This document shows positions 11,504 through 20,100 of a stretch of DNA of 64,000 nt, one piece after another; the first letter of the stretch is position 1; every line of letters starts with the position of its first letter. The stretch is from contig JOEL01000008.1 of the NCBI GenBank assembly GCA_000720995.1, forward strand, positions 62,001 to 126,000, written 5' to 3'. The position numbers and the translations under genes were made by a program. This DNA is from Streptomyces celluloflavus. Lineage in GTDB: Bacteria; Actinomycetota; Actinomycetes; Streptomycetales; Streptomycetaceae. The notes under the pieces were generated by a model. That model was not told where the DNA came from. It ran no database searches and saw only the letters and a program-made list of their open reading frames with translations.

Positions 11504-12487
11504 TCAGCGAGAGCGGGCCGCGCGGGCGATGGCGACCACGGCCTTCTCCAGGGCGTATTCGGGGTCGTCGCCACCACCCTTGACGCCCGCGTCGGCCGCG
11601 GCCACCGCCAGCAGCGCCGTCGCAACACCGTCCGCCGTCCAGCCGCGCATCTGCTGCCGTACCCGGTCGATCTTCCAGGGCGGCATCCCCAGATCGCGGG
11701 CGAGGTCGCCGGGGCGGGCGCCGCGTGGGGCGGAGGCCAGTTTGCCGATGGCGCGGACGCCCTGGGCGAGCGCGCTGGTGATCATGACGGGTGCGACGCC
11801 GGTCGACATCGCCCAGCGCAGCGCCTCCAGCGCCTCCGCCGCGCGGCCTTCGACGGCGCGGTCCGCGACGGTGAAACTCGATGCCTCGGCCCGGCCCGTG
11901 TAGTAGCGCGCGACGACGGCCTCGTCGATCGTGCCCTCGATATCGGCGGTCAGCTGCGAACAGGCCGAGGCCAGCTCGCGCAGATCGCTGCCGATCGCGT
12001 CCACCAGCGACTGGCAGGCTTCGGGGGTCGCGGAGCGCCCCACCGCACGGAACTCGGACCGTACGAAGGCCAGCCGGTCGGCCGGCTTGGTCATCTTCGG
12101 GCAGGCCACCTCACGCGCACCGGCCTTGCGGGCGGCATCCAACAGGCCCTTGCCCTTGGCTCCGCCGGCGTGCAGCAGGACCAGCGTGATCTCCTCGGCG
12201 GGCGCGCCGAGATACCCCTTCACGTCCTTGATGGTGTCCGCGGACAGGTCCTGGGAGTTGCGCACCACCACGACCTTGCGCTCGGCGAAGAGCGAGGGGC
12301 TGGTCAGCTCGGCGAGGGTGCCGGGCTGCAACTGATCGGAGGTGAGGTCGCGCACATCGGTGTCCGCATCGGCCGCACGGGCGGCCGCCACCACCTGCTG
12401 CACCGCGCGGTCCAGCAGCAGGTCTTCCTGGCCCACCGCGATCGTGACGGGGGCGAGCGGTTCGTCGTTAGCTGTCTTCCTGGCCAT
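11504..12487 (-). CDS. holA: DNA polymerase III subunit delta
   Basis: A 327-residue subunit of the clamp loader, which opens the sliding clamp and places it on DNA. It has the HolA pattern: an N-terminal degenerate AAA+ domain (VGQEDLLLDRAVQQVV, LFAERKVVVVRN), a middle helical lid (DLRELASACSQL) and a C-terminal collar domain (MPPWKIDRVRQQMRGW). The usual P-loop is absent, as expected for delta. I start at the ATG at 12487 (MARKTAND); an ATG four codons upstream (MLDAMARK) is also possible. In Streptomyces it normally lies next to comEC; here an accessory patch of about 4.5 kb separates them. Confidence 0.93.
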   Translation of the reverse strand: MARKTANDEPLAPVTIAVGQEDLLLDRAVQQVVAAARAADADTDVRDLTSDQLQPGTLAELTSPSLFAERKVVVVRNSQDLSADTIKDVKGYLGAPAEEITLVLLHAGGAKGKGLLDAARKAGAREVACPKMTKPADRLAFVRSEFRAVGRSATPEACQSLVDAIGSDLRELASACSQLTADIEGTIDEAVVARYYTGRAEASSFTVADRAVEGRAAEALEALRWAMSTGVAPVMITSALAQGVRAIGKLASAPRGARPGDLARDLGMPPWKIDRVRQQMRGWTADGVATALLAVAAADAGVKGGGDDPEYALEKAVVAIARAARSR

Positions 12488-12603
12488 CGCGTCCAGCATC
12501 CCACGCCCCACTGACACGGCCGTCCGCGAAGGCGTACACCGTGGTGCCCGGCCCGCCGACGCCCTCCCGGACGCCCGTCGGCGCCTTCCCGGACAATGGC
12601 CCG

Positions 12604-12867
12604 GTGAGCGAAGCACGACACGTACGGCACGTACGACACGTACTGGTACTGCCCGACCGCGACACGGCGGAGGAGGTGGCCGAGGCGCTGGCCGAACGGT
12701 TCGGCGTCACCGAGGAACCCCAGCTCGTACGGGACGCGCTGGCCGGTGAGGACGACGCGGAGGACGCGCAGTGGCTGGTGGTCGTCGAGGACCCGGAGGG
12801 TGTCTACGACCCGGCGGGACTGGACGGGCTGGCGGCGGAGTACGAGGGCTGGCGGGAGGCCGAGTGA
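12604..12867 (+). CDS. Small acidic conserved protein
   Basis: An 87-residue acidic protein, divergent from holA. The N-terminus carries a short DNA-level repeat (RHVRHVRHV), then a beta strand and helix (VLVLPDRDTAEEVAEALAERF) and a region ending in DPEGVYDPAGLDGLAAEYEGW. It resembles small hypothetical proteins next to holA in other Streptomyces, judging from memory. The GTG at 12604 is chosen because upstream in-frame sequence overlaps the holA leader and looks non-coding. No function known. Confidence 0.65.
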   Translation: MSEARHVRHVRHVLVLPDRDTAEEVAEALAERFGVTEEPQLVRDALAGEDDAEDAQWLVVVEDPEGVYDPAGLDGLAAEYEGWREAE

Positions 12868-12902
12868 GCGGCGGCCCCCGGGCTACCGGCTGACGTCGGC
12901 CC

Positions 12903-13095
12903 TAGACGGTGAACTCGATACGTCGGGTCCGGACGGTGGGTTCGATGTGCCGGGCTCGGACGGTGGGATCGATACGTCGGGCTCGGACGGTGGGATCGCT
13001 CGTCCTGACGTGGGGGTCGCTTGTCCTGGCGTGGGATCCGATCGTCCTGGTGTGGGATCTGATCGTCCCGGCATGGGATCCGCTCGTCCTGGCGT
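12903..13095. repeat. Compound minisatellite (27-bp units, then 21-bp units)
   Basis: About 3.5 copies of a 27-bp unit (CGGACGGTGGGATCGATACG as core, 12903-12995) pass into four copies of a 21-bp unit (TGGGATCCGATCGTCCTGG as core, up to the NAT stop). Both periods are multiples of three, so frames stay open on both strands, but no start, ribosome site or family resemblance supports translation. The array fills the space between two convergent genes. Confidence 0.75.
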
Positions 13096-13878
13096 TCAGC
13101 CCGGGTGTTCGTCCAGTTCGGGTTCGTGGTCCAGGGTGATGCCGAAGTGGGTGCGGTAGGCGGGGAGGACCTCGGCCTCGCGCAGCTCGCGTTCGTCGCG
13201 GGTGCCGTCATCCGCGGTGATCACGAGCGTACGGCCGGAGAGGGTGACCCGGCCCGTGTCGGTCAGCAGTGAGCAGACCAGGGACCGGGTGAAGTGGGAC
13301 GCCGGCGAGGTCCGGTTCCACCAGCAGCCGACCTCGAAGTCGGCGAGGGCGCGCGGGCGTTGTTCGAGACGGTACTGCGGGGCGCCGTCCCGGAGAATGT
13401 CGAGGTCGCCCTCGGACGTCTCCACGACGCGGAAGACACCGCCGGGATCGGGCTGGTCGGCTCGGCTGTCCAGGCGCAGCGGGTAGTGGCTGTGCTTGCC
13501 GAAACCGACGTCCGCCAGCCATGGCCCGGTGGGCGTACGGACGCGCAGCGCGAGGTGGTCGTACGGGATTCCGGGGCCGTCGGGGCCGAAAACACGGGCG
13601 GACAGCAGCTGCACGTCGTAGCCGAGAGCGGCGAGCAACGCGGCGAAAGCGCCGTTGAGTTCGTAGCAGAAGCCGCCACGACGGGCTCCGACGATCTTGT
13701 CCAGCAACGGCTGCTCAGCGAGCACGATCTCCTCACCGAGGTGAATGGAGAGGTTCTCGAAGGGGACGGTCCGCAGATGGCTCACATGCAGCGTGCGCAA
13801 CGCGTCGGCGTCGGGGGACGCGGGGCGGGCGGCACCTATTCGGCGGAGATAGCGGAGCCAGACGTCGGCGGTGTCCAT
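13096..13878 (-). CDS. Arylamine N-acetyltransferase
   Basis: A 260-residue NAT enzyme that moves an acetyl group from acetyl-CoA to arylamines, hydrazines or amino-hydroxybenzoate-type intermediates. The catalytic triad is intact: Cys71 in RRGGFCYELN, His108 in PYDHLAL and Asp123 in LADVGFG. Length is normal. Its ATG overlaps the TGA of the preceding Rrf2-type frame (TGATG), a classic coupling arrangement, so the regulator once formed an operon with it. The stop abuts the minisatellite at 12903-13095. Such enzymes can serve in antibiotic assembly or detoxification; no biosynthetic cluster is nearby, so detoxification is the more likely role. Confidence 0.92.
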   Translation of the reverse strand: MDTADVWLRYLRRIGAARPASPDADALRTLHVSHLRTVPFENLSIHLGEEIVLAEQPLLDKIVGARRGGFCYELNGAFAALLAALGYDVQLLSARVFGPDGPGIPYDHLALRVRTPTGPWLADVGFGKHSHYPLRLDSRADQPDPGGVFRVVETSEGDLDILRDGAPQYRLEQRPRALADFEVGCWWNRTSPASHFTRSLVCSLLTDTGRVTLSGRTLVITADDGTRDERELREAEVLPAYRTHFGITLDHEPELDEHPG

Positions 13879-14377
13879 CAGGCGGGCATCCTTTCCGAGG
13901 CGGGTCGACGACGGGCGCGGTCCGCCGTCGGTACGGGGGTGGGGGCCATGACGTCGACGACGGTCCGCACGCCGAGTTCACGACGCCAGACCGACTCGCC
14001 CTGGCGCATGACCGCCGAGATGCCGCCGGGGCCCCCGAACTCCCGGCCGGACGCCTCGGCCCCGGCGCCCTGACGGCGGATCCCGGTACAGCGGAAGGCG
14101 TCGGCGGGGCCCTCGATCACGGCGACGACGCCCACGAGCGTGCTCCGCTCCAGCGGACGCGCCATCCATAAGCCACCACGCGCGCCGGGGCGGGGGCGGA
14201 CCTCGGAACTCCAGCGCGTACGAGCCCCCGGAACCGCTTGTCCAGACACGGCACCGGCAGCCCTGACGCCCCGGCAAGCCACATCGCCGACACGGCTGAC
14301 ACGGCCGCCTCCCCATCGAGTCGGGCCGGCATCACACAACAGCCCAGGCCCCACTCGACGCCTTCACCCAGCTTCAT
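13878..14377 (-). pseudogene. Rrf2-family transcriptional regulator, frameshifted
   Basis: Two overlapping frames together reconstruct an Rrf2 regulator. Frame 1 starts at the ATG at 14377 (MKLGEGVEWGLGCC) and runs through the winged-helix half (LDKRFRGLVRAGV) to RSAP. The other frame then continues ARGGLWMARPLERSTLVGVV, IEGPADAFRCTGIR and VWRRELGVRTVVDV, the expected second half, and ends at 13878 in a TGATG overlap with the NAT gene. The break is in a C/G-rich run near 14185-14200 and needs a two-base removal or one-base insertion. A sequencing error is possible; otherwise the gene is recently inactivated. No cysteine cluster for Fe-S binding is visible. Confidence 0.75.
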
Positions 14378-14388
14378 GTTCTGGAGTC

Positions 14389-14413
14389 TATATATCCGGG
14401 TCGGAACATCCGA
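14389..14413 (-). promoter_or_regulatory. Promoter and dyad upstream of the Rrf2-type gene
   Basis: On the minus strand a TATATA box (14389-14394) lies 11 bases before the ATG, so the transcript would have almost no leader. Directly upstream is the dyad TCGGA-ACA-TCCGA (14401-14413), well placed for autoregulation. This is the most AT-rich spot for several kilobases. Confidence 0.45.
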
Positions 14414-14520
14414 TTTGGTGCAAGTTGGCCCGGGTTGGGGTATCCAGGGCGAGGCATCCAGGCGGCCATTTCGCCGACAGGAGGTATCGGACAGCGGGGG
14501 CCGACGGGTACCAACGGATG

Positions 14521-14660
14521 TCACCGGCAGCCGTCGGGCGTCACCGACGGCCGTCGGGTATGCGGTCCGGCTCAGAGGGTGCTTCCCGGCCGGTGGCGGC
14601 TTCCGATATGACGGCCGGAGCCAGGCCGGTGGTCGGGGTTGCGGGTGGGGGTGGAGGTGC
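14521..14660. repeat. Dispersed repeat, copy at the MFS 3' end
   Basis: About 108 aligned bases here match 10964-11075 at roughly 85 percent identity by hand alignment, with one three-base gap. The copy covers the last ~30 codons and the stop of the MFS gene. Just past the stop a 20-base piece (TCACCGGCAGCCGTCGGGCG) is itself duplicated in tandem (14521-14560). Confidence 0.65.
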
Positions 14661-16031
14661 AGGCGTGGGTGGGATGACGGCCGGGAGTGGGGTGGTCGGC
14701 CGGTTCGGGAGGGTGCGGATGCGGGGCACGGGCGAGGGCAGGAGCCAGAGGAGGCAGAGGATCGCGCCTGCGGTGGCCATCCAGAGGGTGGGACGCAGGC
14801 CGAGAGTCGTGCCGAGTGCGCCGCCGGCCAGAGCCCCGAGCGGGCGGAACCCGTAGTTCAGGGTGCGAGAGGCGCCGGTGATCCGGGAGCGGAGCGCATC
14901 GGGCATCAGCGCGGCCGACAGCGAGTTGGAGGAGATGTCGACGAACATCACCCCGATGGCGGAGAGGAATTCGGCGAGGAAGAGCAGGGCGATGACCAGC
15001 CAGGTGGGCCCGGCGGACAGTGGGACGAGCAGCAACGGGACGGTGAAACCGGCGAACCCGACGAGGATGGCCGGACCGACACCGAGGCCGCGGATGACCC
15101 GGCCGGCGAGGGCCGCGCCAATGAGGCCACCGATCGCCCCGGCTCCGAGAACCGCACCCAACAGTCCTGCACCAAGGCCGAGTTCAGTGGTCGTGTAGAG
15201 CACGAAGAGGGTCTGGAACATGAAGTTGAAGAACTGCACCGTCCCGGAGGCGGCGAACATCGCACGCATCGCGGGATGCCGCAGTACCCAGCGCAGCCCC
15301 TCGGTGACATAGCCCTTGGCCGGCGGCGCGGGCGGGGGCTCGGCGGGCGCTATTCGGGCCAGCAACAGCCCCGAGCAGAGGAAGGTCAGCGCGTCGGCGA
15401 GGAGCGCGAGCGGCGCGGAGAGCAGCTGGATGAGCAGGCCGCCCGCACCCGGCCCGCCGACGAAGGCCATCGCGCGACTGCCGTTGAGGAGGGGGGTGCT
15501 GCCTGCCACCAAGCGGTCCGTGGTGACGAGCGAAACGAAAACGGTGGCGTTGCAGACGTCGAAGAGGACGGTGAGCGCGCCGACCGTGAACGCGACCGCG
15601 TAGAGCTGGGCGAAGGTGAGGACGTTCAGGGCGTAAGCGGCGGGCAGCGAGGCAACCAGGAGGACGCGCAGCAGATCGCTGACGATCATGACCCGTCGTC
15701 GGCGGGCCCGCCGGTCGGCCCACGCGCCCGCCGGGAGGCTGAACAGCAGAGCGGGCAGCAGTTCGGCGGTCTTGAGCAGGCCCATGTCGGCGGCGTCCGC
15801 GTTCAGAACGAGGACGGCGGCCAGCGGGATGGCGATCAGGGATACCTGATCGCCCATGAGGGAGACGGCTTGCGCGGTCCAGTAGCGGCGGAACACGCGC
15901 TCGCGCAGCAGCTCGGGGATGACCGGGAAACGTAAGAGCCGTGCGGGGCGTGGCGGGTGTGCGGACTGCGGGGAATGCGTGGACTGCGGGCGAGGCGCCG
16001 GAGGTGAACTCCGCGCACCCGGGGGCTTCAT
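14541..16031 (-). CDS. MFS transporter (12-TM exporter-type)
   Basis: A 496-residue membrane protein with a Pro/Ser-rich N-terminal tail (residues 1-40) and about 12 hydrophobic helices. It has the MFS motif A region GAWADRRARRRRVM between TM2 and TM3 and the start FRRYWTAQAVSLMGDQVSLIAIPLAAV typical of actinobacterial MFS efflux proteins (MdtG/enterobactin-exporter-like). The C-terminal tail after the last helix is a low-complexity Pro/Thr run. The ATG overlaps the arsR stop (TAATG), so translation is coupled to the regulator. Likely exports a toxic compound sensed by the ArsR protein; substrate unknown. Confidence 0.9.
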   Translation of the reverse strand: MKPPGARSSPPAPRPQSTHSPQSAHPPRPARLLRFPVIPELLRERVFRRYWTAQAVSLMGDQVSLIAIPLAAVLVLNADAADMGLLKTAELLPALLFSLPAGAWADRRARRRRVMIVSDLLRVLLVASLPAAYALNVLTFAQLYAVAFTVGALTVLFDVCNATVFVSLVTTDRLVAGSTPLLNGSRAMAFVGGPGAGGLLIQLLSAPLALLADALTFLCSGLLLARIAPAEPPPAPPAKGYVTEGLRWVLRHPAMRAMFAASGTVQFFNFMFQTLFVLYTTTELGLGAGLLGAVLGAGAIGGLIGAALAGRVIRGLGVGPAILVGFAGFTVPLLLVPLSAGPTWLVIALLFLAEFLSAIGVMFVDISSNSLSAALMPDALRSRITGASRTLNYGFRPLGALAGGALGTTLGLRPTLWMATAGAILCLLWLLPSPVPRIRTLPNRPTTPLPAVIPPTPAPPPPPATPTTGLAPAVISEAATGREAPSEPDRIPDGRR

Positions 16032-16828
16032 TAGGCGCTCTCCCCGGATCCGGTAGAGCCCACTTCCCGAGATTTCGGAGGGAACACCTCCCGGGAGCCC
16101 GGACGGCCCGCCTCCCCGGGTCCCGGAGATGAGCACTCCCCCGGGTCCGGAGAAACGGCATCCGCGGTGCCGCCATGGCGGACGAAAGCGACCCGCAGAT
16201 AGCTGACCGGCCGCGCGTCGGCCGGGCGGGACGCCGGGTCCGACTGGCGCGACAGGTACGGCGCGAGCAACTCGGTTACCCGGTCGTCGAGTTCGGTGAG
16301 TTCGTCGGCCGTGAGGTAGAGCGAGACATCGCCGAACTGCTCGGCTTCCTGCCAGGCGCGGGGCAGGGTGTGACGCCGTTCCAGGGCGCGCGTCATCTTG
16401 GCGTAGTAGTTCTCGGCGACCGCGATGTTCAGAGCCGCGGAGGCGTCGACCACGGCCGGGTCGTCGGAGTGGCTCGGCCAATCGGTGAACTGCGTGGTCG
16501 CCCGCCATGGCTTCTCCCGGCCCCGGCCGCCCTCGGCCTGCTGCACCAGGTCGTACTTGGCGAGCATCCGCAGGTGGTACGAGCAGCTCGCGACGGACTC
16601 CCCGGTCAGCGCGGCCGCGCGGGTGGCGGTGAGCGGACCTTCGTTGCGCAGCAGGCCGACCAGCGCCATACGGGTCGGGTGCGCATAGGCCCGCAGGGCC
16701 CGCGGGTCGGTCAGCCGGGTGCGGTCGGCGAACGGGTCCGTGGGCGGGTCGCCGGACTCTCCGGTCGGCGCAGGGCACCCGGACAGTTCCGGACATTCGA
16801 TATCGGGACGCTCCATGGGCTTGGACAC
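16031..16828 (-). CDS. ArsR-family transcriptional regulator
   Basis: A 265-residue regulator. A winged helix-turn-helix spans residues 35-110 (PRALRAYAHPTRMALVGLLR, SVASCSYHLRMLAKYDLV). A helical region at 110-210 resembles the sensor part of long ArsR-type repressors paired with MFS genes. No metal-binding cysteine pair is present in the HTH, so an organic ligand is more likely than a metal. The last ~40 residues are a low-complexity tail of repeated PGPGE/PGSRE units encoded by an imperfect ~27-base DNA repeat. The GTG at 16828 sits right beside the operator; the ATG at 16816 is the alternative. First gene of the operon. Confidence 0.88.
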   Translation of the reverse strand: MSKPMERPDIECPELSGCPAPTGESGDPPTDPFADRTRLTDPRALRAYAHPTRMALVGLLRNEGPLTATRAAALTGESVASCSYHLRMLAKYDLVQQAEGGRGREKPWRATTQFTDWPSHSDDPAVVDASAALNIAVAENYYAKMTRALERRHTLPRAWQEAEQFGDVSLYLTADELTELDDRVTELLAPYLSRQSDPASRPADARPVSYLRVAFVRHGGTADAVSPDPGECSSPGPGEAGRPGSREVFPPKSREVGSTGSGESA

Positions 16829-16832
16829 AATG

Positions 16833-16859
16833 TAAAGATATCTTTAGAAAGATTCCTTT
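16833..16859 (-). promoter_or_regulatory. Tandem operator of the arsR-MFS operon
   Basis: The perfect 14-bp palindrome TAAAGATATCTTTA (16833-16846) is followed one base later by a related imperfect dyad AAAGATTCCTTT (16848-16859). They lie immediately upstream of the GTG start in an otherwise GC-rich region, so autorepression by the ArsR protein is the obvious reading. The spacing suggests two dimers side by side on one DNA face, and a near-leaderless transcript. Confidence 0.75.
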
Positions 16860-17141
16860 ACAAGGCTCTGGGAGCGAAGACGGTGAACGAAGGGACGGTG
16901 GACGGAGGGACAGTGGACGAACGCGACGTACATCGCATCCGGGCAGTGGATGCATCCGGACATCGGCCAGGGAGAGCAACGTGGTGGAGAACAACTCGAC
17001 TCCCCCTTCCGGACGGTGGCGTACCTCCGCAGGCATACGCGCCCCGAAAGTGCCCGCCGCCCTCGAACCTCCTGGCATTCCTGGACAGATTCCCGACGCC
17101 AAGCCCTCCCCCACGGCGATGAAGATCGTGCGGATATGCCG
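16860..17141. other. Intergenic region between the arsR operator and comEC
   Basis: About 280 bases with no supported gene. The sequence next to the operator repeats AACGAAGGGACGGTGGACG-like units (GACGGTG and GGGACAG) two or three times around 16880-16925. No terminator for comEC is obvious. Confidence 0.4.
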
Positions 17142-20100
17142 TCACGCGTTCGGTATCCGGCCGGCGGAGCCCGCCGGGCACCGTATGCGGCCCTGCGCCG
17201 GCGGCCTCCGGCGCGTCCGCTGCCGGCGCTGCGGACCCCGGCGAGCACCGGTTCGACGGGCCCCGGCGCGACACAGCCCGGCCCGGCGGGCCCTCGCCCG
17301 GCCCCCGTCTATGCCGGCACCTCTGGTGCGGCTGCCACTGGTTCGGTGGCCCCGGACTCGGTGGCCTCCGTCCTGGCTGCCGCGGACCGTCGCGGAGAGC
17401 CGTTCCGGGGTGCCGAGCAGTGCGATGGAGCCGTCGGTGTCGGTGCGCAGTACCTTGGCGCCCTGGGCGCGCAGCGCTGCGATGGTGCGGGGTGCCGGAT
17501 GGCCGTACGGGTTGCCCGCTCCGCAGGAAATCAATGCCAGGCGCGGTGCCAGCCGGTGTATCAGCTGGGGGTCCTGGTGGGCGGAGCCGTGGTGCGCCAC
17601 CTTGAGGATGTCGACGGAGCCCAGCTCCGGATGAGCGGCCAACAGGGCTTGCTGTGATGGCGGTTCGAGGTCGCCCAGCAGGGCGAGGGTGAGCCCTGCC
17701 GTCCGGACGAGCAGCGTCACGCTGGCGTCGTTGGGGCCGCGGATGAACGGCGAGGGGAAGGAGTCGGCGGGTGAGCCCTGCGTCGTGGGATCGGGTGGTG
17801 CGGCGGGGGCCTGCGCGGTATGAGGGGGTGGGATGGGGGCTGACGGTGTGGTGGGGAGTGGTGGTGTGGCCGGAGCGGGCGGCCAGAGGACTTCCCAGGT
17901 GAGCGGGCCCAAATGGCGGCGCTCCCCCGGTACCGCATGGATCACCGGCACCTGGGCGGCCGCGGCCTGGCGGCGCACGAACTCGGCCTGTCCCGAGGGA
18001 TCTTGAAGAGTGGTGGTCTCGATCGCGCCGACCGACCGGCCGCGCAGCACGCCGGGGAGCCCGTCCACATGGTCCGCGTGAAAATGTGTCAGCACGAGGA
18101 GGGGAATACGGCGAATGCCCAGGTCCGTCAGGCAACGGTCCATGGCTCGGGGCTCGGGGCCGGTGTCGACCACCAGCGCCGTGCCGTCCCCGGCCGCCAG
18201 GACCAGACCGTCCCCCTGGCCCACATCGCAGACCACGGCCCGCCAGCCGGGCGGTGGCCAGCCGGTGAGCACCCGGGTGAGCGGGGCCGGTCGCCAGATC
18301 GCCAGGATCAGGGCCAGCGCGCACAACAGGCCCAGCCAGCGGCGGCGCAGCGCCCTGCGGCCGACGGCCACCAGGACGACGGTGGCGGCCGCCAGCAGCA
18401 GTCCGCCCGCCCAGCCGCCCGGCCAGCCGAACTCCGCGCCGGGCAGCGCCGCGCCCGTACGCGCGATACCGGCGATCCACTCGGCGGGCCATCCCGCGCA
18501 CCACGCCAGCGCCTGCGCGACGGGCAGGGCGAACGGTGCGGCGGCGAGGGTGGCGAAGCCGAGGACGGTGGCGGGGGCGACGGCCAGTTCGGCCAGCAGG
18601 TTGCAGGGCACGGCGACCAGCCCGACCCGGGCTGCGAGCACGGCGATGACAGGCGCGCAGACGGCCTGCGCGGCGGCCGACGCGGCGATCACCTCAGCGA
18701 GCCGGGGCGGTACCCGCCGCCGCTGGAGGGCAGCGCTCCAGCGCGGGGCGAGCAGCAGCAGCGCCCCGGTCGCCAGAACGGAGAGCAGGAAACCGTAACT
18801 ACGGGCCAGCCAGGGGTCGTAGAGAACCAGCAGCAGGACCGCGGCGGCGAGCGCGGGGAGCAGGGAGCGGCGGCGGCCGGTGGCGATCGCCAGCAGCGTG
18901 ATCAGCCCGCAGGCGGCGGCCCGCAGCACGCTCGGGTCCGGGCGGCACACGACGACGAAGGCGAGAGCGAGCACGCCGCCGATGAGAGCGGTACCGCGCA
19001 GTGACAGGCCCAGAAGCGGAGCCAGCCCGCGACGCTCGGCGCGTACCGCGAGATGGGACGGGCCGATGAGCAGGGCGAGCACGATCGTCAGGTTGCTGCC
19101 GGAAACCGCGAGCAAATGCGTCAGGTCGGTGGCGCGGAAGGCTTCGTCCAGATCGGGCGGCACCCGCGAGGTGTCCCCCACGACGAGGCCGGGCAACAAC
19201 GCACGGGCATCGGGGCGCAGGCCGTCGGTGGCCTCCCGGAGCCCGGCGCGCAGGCTCCCGGCGAACCGCTGAAGGGCGGACGGCGCACCGGTCGTGAGCG
19301 GCGGCGCGCCATCGGTGACCCGGAGTACGGCCGCGACCTTGTCGGCCGGCGACATCGGTGGGGCGGCGCGCGCCGTCACGCGGATACGGGTCGAGGGCAG
19401 CAGTCCGCGCCATGCCGGGGACGGCCCGCCGCCCGCCTCGCCGCCGGGGCCGCGTCCCGATTCGTGCGGACCCGCGGCCAGGCGCTGCGGGGAGCCCCGG
19501 TCTTTCGCTCCGCCCGCGCGGTGTTGCTGTACGACGACCAGGACGGGCGTACGGACGGCGGTGACCGCGCCGTCCGGTGCGGTGAGACGGACGGCGTCGC
19601 CGGTGAACACCAGTGACGGGGGTGTCCGTTGGGATCCACGCACCTTGGGCCGGGTCACCCGTGGGTCGCCGGTCACTTCCAGCTCGACCGTGACCTGCGC
19701 ATACCGCTGAGCCCAGGCCGGCAGCGGCCCGCGCCGCAGATCCGCCGCGTGCAGCGCGGCGGACGCGGCCCCCGCGACGGCGCACAACAGCGCCGCCGCC
19801 ATGGCGACCAGCGCACCGGCCGACCTGATACGGGGCGACCGGGGGCGCGGGGGCACGGTCCGCTGGCGGGCGGAGACCGTAGCCTCCCCCGTCCTCCTCC
19901 CCTTCCCCTTCCCTCCCGCGCCCCGCTCATCTGCGACCGCCCCGCCCACGGCCGGCCCCTCCTCGGCCGGGCTGTCCCCCGTCGGGCCGTCCGCAGGCGA
20001 CCCGACGGCCACCGGCACCCCTACGGCTACGGTTCGTTCCCGCACGGCCGAACCCGCAGCGGCCCGCTCCCCCGGCGGCTCGCCTACCGCTGGATCTCCT

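Noticed and set aside
12541-12603. Upstream extension of the small acidic protein gene
   Set aside because: It overlaps the holA leader and translates to Pro/Thr-rich sequence with no ribosome site.
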